Shown here: positions 1 to 6,988 of the stretch, in pieces
How positions within the stretch are numbered: the stretch's first letter is position 1
Layout of the letters: each line of letters opens with the position of its first letter
NCBI GenBank assembly: GCA_964436045.1
Contig: CAYTBN010000029.1
Span: 1 to 64,000, forward strand
From: CAYTBN01 sp964436045
GTDB taxonomy: Bacteria > Myxococcota_A > UBA796 > UBA9615 > CAYRNR01
Length of the DNA stretch: 64,000 bases
Direction: 5' to 3'
Translations under genes and position numbers: made by a program
The notes under the pieces: model-generated
The model's input: only the letters and a program-made list of their open reading frames with translations
Told to the model about the DNA's origin: nothing
The model's database searches: none

Positions 1-70
1 TCCTCGGCGGCGGGGGCCTCCTCCTCGGCGGCGGGGGCCTCCTCCTCGGCGGCGGCGGCCTCCTCCTCGG
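1..70. repeat. About 21-bp tandem repeat encoding Glu/Ala blocks
   Basis: A roughly 21-bp unit of the form tcctcctcggcggcgggggc is repeated about three times at the left edge with single-base drift in the last copy. On the reverse strand it encodes EEEAPAA repeats of the acidic protein. The unit length is a multiple of three, so copy-number change would lengthen or shorten the protein without a frameshift. Confidence 0.6.
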
Positions 71-194
71 CTGGCTGAGCCGCATCCTCAGGGGGAGCGG
101 CGTCCTCACCCGGCGTCGGTTCGCCCTGCTCTAGCTCCTCGGCCGGCGCGGGCGCGTCGGTCGGCTCCGGGTGGTTGTTCTCTGGATCACCCAT
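1..194 (-). CDS. Acidic Glu/Ala-rich protein, C-terminus beyond left edge
   Basis: A reverse-strand frame opens at an ATG at 194-192 and stays open to the left edge. The visible 64 residues are a polar start (MGDPENNHPEP) followed by a low-complexity Glu/Ala/Pro stretch made of repeated EEEAPAA-like blocks. No domain can be named. The gene lies 51 bp downstream of the MerR-like regulator on the same strand, so the two are probably co-transcribed. Acidic spacers of this type often precede a folded domain, but none is visible here. The start and strand are fairly secure; the function is unknown. Confidence 0.6.
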   Translation of the reverse strand, partial: MGDPENNHPEPTDAPAPAEELEQGEPTPGEDAAPPEDAAQPAEEEAAAAEEEAPAAEEEAPAAE

Positions 195-245
195 GGTCTT
201 GCCCCGTGTTGCCCCGAGTTCCGGGGACTTGGACGCGGTACCTTA

Positions 246-902
246 TCAGAACAGGCCGCGAGCGCGGCTCACCAGTCGCAACGGAAGCGGCCGGCGTGCT
301 TGCTCCAGCTCACCTCGTAGCCGCCGGTTTTCGTCCTCGAGCAGGCGCACCCGGTCCCGCAGCCGATCCAGCTCGCGAAGTCCGGCCGAGTTCCGTTCCA
401 TCTCGGCGACCCTGCGCCCCAGTTCAGCAACGTCCCGCGACCCCGTCTCACCGTCGGCCCCGGACCTCTCCCGGCTGGACATCAGGTCCCGCAGGCTGTC
501 CAGCGACTCGGCGATCTTGCGGTTGCTGTCGCCCAGCGGCGCCATCGCCTGCGCGATCCCCTCACGGATGATGCGGGCGACCGTCTCGGGTCCGTTGGAC
601 ATCAGGGCAGGCGGCGCCGATCGCCCCGCGGGCGGCAGATCGACGTCGATCACCTTGCCGTCCCGCGCCTCCTCCAGCGATCGGCGGATATCGCCCGTGG
701 AGCGTTCCTGCTTGTACAGCTGGTCCACCAGCTGGAACACGGGCAGATCCGACGCCGGGTAGCGCACACCCCGGAACTGCTTGGGCCGTCGCAGCGGCTC
801 GAGAAACTCGCTGAACAGGCGCGCCCGATAGCGAATGGTCGTGCTGGGCGTGCCCAGCAAATCTGCGATTTCGACCAGGCTGTACAGCTCCTCGTCGCTC
901 AT
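246..902 (-). CDS. MerR-like HTH regulator with C-terminal coiled coil
   Basis: This 218-residue protein starts at ATG 902-900 (MSDEELYSLVEIADLLG). Residues 6-75 look like a MerR-family winged helix: an EIADLLG helix, an IRYRARLF segment and a downstream wing-like part. Residues about 125-205 are rich in Leu, Arg and Glu heptads and should form a coiled coil, as in MerR dimerisation helices, although this one is long. No Cys metal-binding loop is present, so metal sensing is unlikely. An open frame continues upstream of 902 but would run antisense through the glycosyltransferase, so the internal ATG was chosen. It is divergent from the glycan operon at 1086, with 183 bp between them, and may regulate it; that link is inference. 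Confidence 0.8.
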   Translation of the reverse strand: MSDEELYSLVEIADLLGTPSTTIRYRARLFSEFLEPLRRPKQFRGVRYPASDLPVFQLVDQLYKQERSTGDIRRSLEEARDGKVIDVDLPPAGRSAPPALMSNGPETVARIIREGIAQAMAPLGDSNRKIAESLDSLRDLMSSRERSGADGETGSRDVAELGRRVAEMERNSAGLRELDRLRDRVRLLEDENRRLRGELEQARRPLPLRLVSRARGLF

Positions 903-1085
903 CTCGACTCCCTGTCGGCGGGGATGGAACGGGTCGATCGGCGCCATTGTAATGGCGACGCCGCCACGCGGCCACCTATGCACGCGCGCGCGCGGCCTGC
1001 GCGTCCATTGACTTGTCCCCGCCGAGACCGCTACGGTGCAGCCCCATCGCGCCGCCATGCGCGGCGGAGCTCGGGGGAGCGCGCG

Positions 1086-2054
1086 TTGAAGCTGGTCGTC
1101 ATCATCCCGGCCCTCGACGAGGAGGCCACCGTCGCCACGGTGGTCCGCGGGATCCCCCGCGAGATCGAAGGTGTCGACCGCGTCGAGGTGGTGGTGGTCG
1201 ACGACGGATCGAGCGACCGCACCGCGGAGCTGGCCCGGGGAGCGGGCGCGACCGTCGTCTCCCACGGCGAGAACCAGGGTGTCGGCGCGGCGTTCGCCAC
1301 CGGCATCCGGGTCGCCCTCGACCGCGGCGCCGACCTGGTGGTCAACATGGACGGTGACGGTCAGTTCGACCCGGCCGATATCCCCACGTTGATCCGGCCG
1401 GTCCAGGCGGGCGACGCCGGCTTCGTGACCTGCACCCGCTTCGGTCGTCGGGAGTTCATACCGTCGATGCCGTGGGTGAAGCGGGCGGGCAACTGGGGGA
1501 TGGCTCGACTGATCAGCGCCATCGTCGGCAAGCATTTCACCGATGTTTCCTGCGGCTTTCGCTGCTATTCGCGGGACACTGCGTTGCGGCTGAACCTGTT
1601 CGGACGCTTCACCTACACCCAGGAGAGCTTCATCAGCCTCGCCGCCCAGAACGTGGTGCTGCGGGAGGTGCCGCTGCGCGTCCGGGGGGTCCGGGAGCAC
1701 GGCAAGAGCCGGGTGGCGAACAGTGTGGTCCGCTACGGCGTCCGCAGCTCCGCGATCATCCTGCGCGCGCTGCGCGACCACCGCCCGCTGGCGTTCTTCG
1801 GCTCCATCGGTGCCGGCTCGCTGGGGCTCGGAGTCCTGCTCGGCGGCTTCGTCATCCTGCACTGGCTGCGAACTGGCGGCACCAGCCCCTACCGGTCGGT
1901 GCTGCTCGGGAGCACGGCGCTGCTGATCGTCGGCATCGTGCTGGGGGTGCTGGCACTGCTGGCCGACATGCTGGGGCGCATGAGGCGTACCAACGAGGCG
2001 CTGCTGTACGAAACCAAGCGTCGCCGCGTCCCGATGGAGACCGACGATCCGTGA
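1086..2054 (+). CDS. GT2 glycosyltransferase with two C-terminal membrane helices
   Basis: A 322-residue protein that probably transfers a sugar from a nucleotide donor to a polyprenyl phosphate, as dolichol-phosphate-mannose synthase relatives do. Visible GT2 signatures are VVVDDGSSDRT near residue 35 and NMDGDGQFDP near residue 85, the latter holding the metal-binding DxD. Two hydrophobic segments near the C-terminus (about 235-260 and 275-300) resemble ArnC/GtrB-type membrane anchors. The chosen start is TTG 1086, preceded by GGGGGAG about seven bases upstream; the longer ATG-initiated frame from 924 has a poor, Arg-rich extension. It opens an operon in which each stop overlaps the next GTG start. 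Confidence 0.87.
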   Translation: MKLVVIIPALDEEATVATVVRGIPREIEGVDRVEVVVVDDGSSDRTAELARGAGATVVSHGENQGVGAAFATGIRVALDRGADLVVNMDGDGQFDPADIPTLIRPVQAGDAGFVTCTRFGRREFIPSMPWVKRAGNWGMARLISAIVGKHFTDVSCGFRCYSRDTALRLNLFGRFTYTQESFISLAAQNVVLREVPLRVRGVREHGKSRVANSVVRYGVRSSAIILRALRDHRPLAFFGSIGAGSLGLGVLLGGFVILHWLRTGGTSPYRSVLLGSTALLIVGIVLGVLALLADMLGRMRRTNEALLYETKRRRVPMETDDP

Positions 2055-2674
2055 GCCGGGAACTTCCCGCCATCCGGTTCCAGACCAAGTGGCTTTCTCG
2101 CAACCCGCTGGTCCGCCGGGCCAACTCTGGATTCCGCGAGACCCTGCTGCGGCTGGTCCACGCCTGTGGCGCCCGGACCATCCTCGACGCGGGGTGTGGC
2201 GAGGGGATCAACCTGCTGACCCTCTCGAAGGCCGGCGACTGGCAACTCGAGGGTCTGGAACTGACCCGCGAGAGCCTGGACGTGGCCCGGGCCGCGCTCC
2301 CCGACCGGGTCGCGCTCCGTCAAGGAGACGTCACCCGGCTGCCCTACGACGATCGCAGCTTCGATCTGGTCCTGGGCACCGAGGTCCTCGAGCACGTGGA
2401 CGACCCGGCCCGGGCACTGCGCGAGATGGCCCGGGTCAGCCGCGGGCGGCTGCTGCTGTCTGTGCCCCGCGAACCCCTGTGGCGGGTACTCAACGTGATG
2501 CGCGGGAAGTACCTGCGACACCTGGGCAACACCGACGGACACCTCAACCACTGGTCCGGGCGCGGGTTCCGTCGATTCTGCGCCGCGGAGGTGGACATCC
2601 TGGCTCACCACCACCCGATCCCGTGGACCTTCCTGCTGTGCGCTCCCCGCCACAGAGAGGCGGGCGAGCGGTGA
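2051..2674 (+). CDS. Class I SAM-dependent methyltransferase
   Basis: A 207-residue methyltransferase of the Methyltransf_11 type. Motif I is ILDAGCGEG near residue 45, the acidic ribose-contacting position follows in LEGLELT, and the post-motif LVLGTEVLEHVDDP near residue 120 is typical of methyltransferases of glycan or lipid pathways. GTG 2051 overlaps the previous TGA (GTGA), so it is translationally coupled to the GT2. It probably methylates a sugar or lipid intermediate made by this operon; the substrate cannot be read from sequence. Confidence 0.87.
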   Translation: MSRELPAIRFQTKWLSRNPLVRRANSGFRETLLRLVHACGARTILDAGCGEGINLLTLSKAGDWQLEGLELTRESLDVARAALPDRVALRQGDVTRLPYDDRSFDLVLGTEVLEHVDDPARALREMARVSRGRLLLSVPREPLWRVLNVMRGKYLRHLGNTDGHLNHWSGRGFRRFCAAEVDILAHHHPIPWTFLLCAPRHREAGER

Positions 2675-3657
2675 GCGATCCCGTGCCCACCCCCACCGCG
2701 CGCCCGCGGGCCAGCCGGCGGGCCCGCGTCGGCTGGTTCGCCCTGCGCCTGTTGCTGGTGGGCGCCGTGTTGTTCTTCATCGGCTGCTACGTGGCCGACA
2801 ACGTCGAGGAATTGCGGACCTACGACCTGTCGCCCGATCTGCCCCTGCTGGCTGCGGCGCTGGCGGCGCTGCTGCTGGCCCAGCTCGTGTTCTCGGCCAC
2901 CTACCGGCTACTGATGCGCCGGGAACCCTCGCCGCCGTCCCTGGCCCGCGCCTTCGCCCTGCTGACCCTGCCGGCGATCGCCAAGTACGTGCCGGGCAAG
3001 GTGGCGGTACTGGTGGGGACGGTGTGGGCCTTCGAGCACAGCGGCTACGGCCGTCGCCGTGGGCTGTACCTGCTGCTCTACGCCCAGGTGGCGATCATCG
3101 TCGGCGGTCTGCTGGTGGCGGGCCTCTACTCGATAACGGCGGACACCGACGCCGCCTCCGGGGACGGAGCAGCGGGTACCGTGCTGCGGCTGGCGCCCCT
3201 GCTGGCGCTGGCGGGCGTTCCCTTTCTCCACCCGGGTCTGCTGCGATGGGGTGTGGAGCGGGTGTCGGGCCTGCTGCGACTGCCGCCGGTGGACCTCCAG
3301 GTCCCCCTGTCGGACGCACCCGGCGTGCTCGCCCTGTCCGTGGCGGGGATGGTGCTGTGCGGCCTGGGCTTCGCGGTGCTGGCCATCGCCCTGGGCGTGC
3401 CCGCCGAGCCCCGGCTGCTGGTGGCGCTGACGGGGGCGTACCCCCTGGCTCTCTGCCTGGGCTTCCTGGCGTTGGTGGCACCCGCCGGACTGGGAATCCG
3501 CGAGGGGGTGTTGCTGCTGGCACTGGGCCCGTTGGTCGGCCCGGAGGCGGCGATCGTGGCCACGCTGGCGGTCCGGGTGCTGCAGCTGGTTGCGGATCTG
3601 GTCGGCGCCGCGGCCGGACTGGTGATCGTCCGCGGTGGACGGAAGGCGAGCGCGTGA
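2671..3657 (+). CDS. LPG-synthase-type (UPF0104) multispan membrane protein
   Basis: A 328-residue integral membrane protein with about seven to eight hydrophobic segments. LPAIAKYVPGKVAVLVG near residue 100 is the characteristic lysylphosphatidylglycerol-synthase transmembrane-region motif (x-PGKxA/G), and VAPAGLGIREGVLLLAL near the C-terminus is the second conserved signature (P-GG/L-G-RE). Family members are thought to move lipid-linked substrates across the membrane. GTG 2671 overlaps the preceding TGA. Its place between transferases suggests flipping of the glycolipid made here. A distant paralogue lies at 10403. Confidence 0.82.
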   Translation: MSDPVPTPTARPRASRRARVGWFALRLLLVGAVLFFIGCYVADNVEELRTYDLSPDLPLLAAALAALLLAQLVFSATYRLLMRREPSPPSLARAFALLTLPAIAKYVPGKVAVLVGTVWAFEHSGYGRRRGLYLLLYAQVAIIVGGLLVAGLYSITADTDAASGDGAAGTVLRLAPLLALAGVPFLHPGLLRWGVERVSGLLRLPPVDLQVPLSDAPGVLALSVAGMVLCGLGFAVLAIALGVPAEPRLLVALTGAYPLALCLGFLALVAPAGLGIREGVLLLALGPLVGPEAAIVATLAVRVLQLVADLVGAAAGLVIVRGGRKASA

Positions 3658-5417
3658 ACGGCTCATCCCTCGAGCGATGGACGGAGCTGTCGGGCCTCGT
3701 GCTATCGCTGCCGCGGCTGGCCCTCGAGGCCGCCCAGCGGGTGCCGCCGTGGTGGCTCGGCTCGATCCCCGTGGCGGTGGTCGCCGTGCTGACCGCGATG
3801 GCCTACGACCCGCGGGTCTACCCCGGCGGCGACAACGCCCTGTACTGGGCCCTGGGTCGCTCCCTGGCCGAGACCCTGGAGTACCGGGACCTGGGCGCGC
3901 CCGGCGCTCCCTTCGAGACCTCGATCCCCTGGGGTTTCCCCCTGCTCATTGCTGGAGGGATGCTGGTGCTGCCCGACGGCTACCCCTATCTCAAGATCAT
4001 CAGCTGGCTGTCGATGGCGGGCGCCTTCGCCTGCCTGTGGGGGTTCCTGCGCTACCAGTTGCCCGAGAACCGGGGCGTGATGTTGCTGGCGGTGCTCCTG
4101 CTGGCCCTCAACCACCGGCTGCTGGTGTTCGCCAGCCTGCTGCTGACCGAGGCGCCTTTTTTGCTGTTCTCGATGGCCGCGCTGCTGGCGTTCGAGGTCT
4201 ACCGGCGGCGCTGGGCCGAGCGCTGGTGGGGTGTCGCCCCGTCGGCCCTGCTGGCGTCCTACGGCTACCTGGTACGGCCAGCCGGCGTGGCCCTGGTCGC
4301 GGCTTTGCTCGGCTTCCTGGTGCTGTCCCGGCGCTGGAAGGCGACGGCGGTCGCCCTGGGTGTGGTGGTCCTGCTGGCGGGCAGCTGGCACGTGCGCAGC
4401 GTGGTGGTCCCCAGCGACAGCGAGAACCTCTACCTGAGCTACCTGGTCAAGCGCAGCAAGTACCAGACCGACGAGGCGAAGGTGGGCGCCGCGGACCTGG
4501 TGGCCCGGGTCAGCCACAACGCCCAGGCCTACGCCCGCAGCCCCCTGCACCGGCTGACCGTGGGGACCAAGTGGAAGGACCGCACGCGGCTGAGCCCGGT
4601 GGTGCTGCCGATGCTGGCGATGATCGCCGTCGGATTTTTCTTCAGCCTGCGCCGCCCCGGACCGGTGCACCTCTACGTGCCGCTCTACCTGGCCGTGATC
4701 CTGCTGTGGTTGCCGGAGTCGGTGAAGACCCGCTACCTGGCGATGCTGTTTCCCCTGCTGTTGCCGCTGGCGCTGTACGGCTTGCACCGGCTTGTGGGAC
4801 AGCGTTGGCCCACCGTGGCGGCCTGGGCGGTTCTGCTGGCGTTCCTCTTCATGGGGTACTTCCACGGCGTCCGGATATCGCGCAAGGTCGACAGCTACAC
4901 CGAGGTTCGCCGGTCCTACCGCGCGGGCGAACACGAGGTGCGGCAGCGGCGGTCCTACCGCTCCTACGTCCAGATGTGCGAGTGGCTACGGGACAACGCC
5001 CCGGACGACGTCATCCTCGCCGCCCGCAAGCCGCGGCTGGCGTACCTGTATTCCGGCCGTCAGGCGGTGCGAGTCACCTTCGAGACCGACCCGGCCGAGG
5101 TCTACCCCTGGCTGGTCGACAACGAGATCGACTACGTGTTGCTGGATCGACTCGATAGCCAGGTGGAGGATACCCGGATCCGGATGCTCGCGACCCAGCT
5201 GGAGTACTCCGACCACTTCGCCGACATGTTCTCGTCGTTCCTGGGCGACCGGGTGGCTCGCTTCTCGCCGGATGTCGACGAGATAGCGGCCCACCGCGCC
5301 GAGAAGGCAGCCTATCAGCGCAAGCTGTTGCACAAGCGTGGGCGGGATGATGATCCCGCCGCCCCGGACGAGGCAGGCGCGGAGGACGACACCGAGGACG
5401 ACAGAGGGGAGGAGTAA
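3654..5417 (+). CDS. GT-C membrane glycosyltransferase (GT39/ArnT-like)
   Basis: A 587-residue polytopic protein. An early periplasmic loop carries GGDNALYWALGRSL, the D-containing loop-1 signature of dolichyl/undecaprenyl-phosphate-sugar-dependent GT-C enzymes, and about ten transmembrane segments follow to residue 410. Residues 420-560 form a soluble domain, and the C-terminus is a strongly acidic tail. It should use a polyprenyl-phosphate sugar, plausibly the product of the upstream GT2, to glycosylate a lipid or glycan on the periplasmic side. GTG 3654 overlaps the previous TGA. Family assignment is good; the acceptor is unknown. Confidence 0.82.
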   Translation: MNGSSLERWTELSGLVLSLPRLALEAAQRVPPWWLGSIPVAVVAVLTAMAYDPRVYPGGDNALYWALGRSLAETLEYRDLGAPGAPFETSIPWGFPLLIAGGMLVLPDGYPYLKIISWLSMAGAFACLWGFLRYQLPENRGVMLLAVLLLALNHRLLVFASLLLTEAPFLLFSMAALLAFEVYRRRWAERWWGVAPSALLASYGYLVRPAGVALVAALLGFLVLSRRWKATAVALGVVVLLAGSWHVRSVVVPSDSENLYLSYLVKRSKYQTDEAKVGAADLVARVSHNAQAYARSPLHRLTVGTKWKDRTRLSPVVLPMLAMIAVGFFFSLRRPGPVHLYVPLYLAVILLWLPESVKTRYLAMLFPLLLPLALYGLHRLVGQRWPTVAAWAVLLAFLFMGYFHGVRISRKVDSYTEVRRSYRAGEHEVRQRRSYRSYVQMCEWLRDNAPDDVILAARKPRLAYLYSGRQAVRVTFETDPAEVYPWLVDNEIDYVLLDRLDSQVEDTRIRMLATQLEYSDHFADMFSSFLGDRVARFSPDVDEIAAHRAEKAAYQRKLLHKRGRDDDPAAPDEAGAEDDTEDDRGEE

Positions 5418-5421
5418 CGAC

Positions 5422-6000
5422 GTGCTGGGTCTGCGCAGCAACGAGGAGCGGCGCCTGCGGCTGATGGCACGGCTCGCGGGTACGGGTGCGTTGCTCGACG
5501 TGGGTTTCGCCCAGCTGCCCAACCCCTACTTGCGGGGATCTCCAGTGGTGGGGCTGGATCTGGTGCCCCCGCCCCCTACGCCGCCCTACGACGAGACCCT
5601 GGCCGGGGACGCCACCGATCTCGCGGCGACCCTCGGCGACCGTACCTTCGACTCCGTGCTCGCCGGGGAGATCGTCGAACACGTCGAAGATCCCTACCGC
5701 TTCGTGCGGGGCTGCCGCGATCGACTGCGGCCCGGAGGACGGCTGGTGCTGTCCACGCCCAACCCCCTGCACGCGCCGGTCCTGGCCTGCGAGCTGCTGG
5801 GGGTCAAGCGGTTGTTCTACACCGACGAGCACCGCCACTACCTGCTACCCCGCTGGGTCGACCGGATCCTCACGTCCAGCGGGCTGACCCCCGTGTCCCG
5901 CCACGGAGTCGGTTTTCCGCTGCTGGTGGGATCCCGCCCGGCGATCCCGGCGCCGCCCGCGGTCAGCTACCAGATCGTCTACGTCGCCGAGCGTCGCTGA
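5422..6000 (+). CDS. Class I SAM-dependent methyltransferase, short
   Basis: A 192-residue methyltransferase ending the glycan operon. GTG 5422 follows GGGGAGGAG by about eight bases and lies four bases after the previous stop. Motif I is reduced to ALLDVGFAQLPNPY, lacking the usual GxGxG glycines, but VLAGEIVEHVEDPYRFV near residue 80 and LRPGGRLVLSTPNP near residue 110 are standard for the family. This layout is common in methyltransferases beside cell-surface glycan genes. The weak SAM loop makes the activity less certain than that of its neighbour at 2051. Confidence 0.8.
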   Translation: MLGLRSNEERRLRLMARLAGTGALLDVGFAQLPNPYLRGSPVVGLDLVPPPPTPPYDETLAGDATDLAATLGDRTFDSVLAGEIVEHVEDPYRFVRGCRDRLRPGGRLVLSTPNPLHAPVLACELLGVKRLFYTDEHRHYLLPRWVDRILTSSGLTPVSRHGVGFPLLVGSRPAIPAPPAVSYQIVYVAERR

Positions 6001-6084
6001 CGCCAACCGTCGCGGGTTGGATGACCCGTGCGCGCGGGGGGTGCTATCCTGACCGGCGACTGCCCCCGGGGCAGCGGGACGACC

Positions 6085-6972
6085 ATGGTGACTATCACGC
6101 GCGCGATCGCTCTTTCGCTCGTCGGCCTGATCACGGCCCTGGCAGCCCCGCGCCCGGCGGACGCTCGATACCCCGAGGATCTGGACGTCAACGGGCTGTC
6201 CCTGCTGGACTCGGCCACCGCCCAGTCGATGTTCGACTACGTGGTCCGCGAGATGGCGATGACCATCAGCCCCAAGGCGCTTTCGCCGGGCGAGACGGTC
6301 GGCGCCTACGGGTTCGAGCTGGGCTTCGAGAGCACGCTGGCTTTCCCCCACACCAGCCCCGAGGCGGACTCCAACGCGCCGATCTGGGACATGTTCACCG
6401 CCTGGGACATGATGACCAGCTCCGGCGAGCCAAGCCCGGGCGTGATCTACATCCCCCAGGTGCGCCTGCGCAAAGGGCTGCCCTACAGCCTGGAGGTGGG
6501 CGCGACCGTCGGCTGGATCCTCAACACCCGGCAGACCATCCTCGGCGGCTTCGGTCGCTGGGCGCCGATGGAGGGCTGGCCCAACGTGCCCGACGTGGCG
6601 CTGGGGTTCGGCTACAACGGCCTGGTCGGCAACGAGACCCTCGATCTGGGCGTGTTCGAGTTCGACATCACCGTGGGGTACACATTCTCGTTCGGCCTGG
6701 ACCGCAAGTACACCTCGGCCCAGTTCGCCCCCTTCGTCGGGCTCGGCGTCCTCGCCAGCCACGCCAAGGCCAAGAACATCGACTTCGAGCTGTTGCCCGC
6801 CACCGCGTGGGGCAACAAGGCCGAGCCGGGCGTCATCCCAAACGACTTCCGCTACACCAAGATCTTCGTGGGCTTCACCCTGGTGAACAACCACTTCGTG
6901 TTCGCCTTCAACGGCGAGCTGATACCCAAGGGCGTCCACGCGTTGAACCTGCGGGTCGGGCTCAATTACTGA
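6085..6972 (+). CDS. Secreted outer-membrane beta-barrel-like protein
   Basis: A 295-residue protein with a signal peptide (MVTITRAIALSLVGLITALA, cleavage near ADA-RYPE). The mature part is built of alternating amphipathic strands (YGFELGFES, VGYTFSFGLDRKY, FAPFVGLGVLAS, KIFVGFTLVNN) and ends in Tyr, as outer-membrane barrel proteins commonly do. No specific family is recognised. ATG 6085 was preferred over GTG 6028 because it begins the signal peptide directly. It lies 16 bp before the M1-like/Omp85-like fusion and is probably co-transcribed with it. Confidence 0.75.
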   Translation: MVTITRAIALSLVGLITALAAPRPADARYPEDLDVNGLSLLDSATAQSMFDYVVREMAMTISPKALSPGETVGAYGFELGFESTLAFPHTSPEADSNAPIWDMFTAWDMMTSSGEPSPGVIYIPQVRLRKGLPYSLEVGATVGWILNTRQTILGGFGRWAPMEGWPNVPDVALGFGYNGLVGNETLDLGVFEFDITVGYTFSFGLDRKYTSAQFAPFVGLGVLASHAKAKNIDFELLPATAWGNKAEPGVIPNDFRYTKIFVGFTLVNNHFVFAFNGELIPKGVHALNLRVGLNY

Positions 6973-6988
6973 TCTGACGATTCCTGTC

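Noticed and set aside
903..1862. Upstream extension of the MerR-like regulator frame (reverse strand)
   Set aside because: It is antisense to the GT2 gene, has low-complexity composition typical of GC-rich shadow frames, and a natural ATG exists at 902.
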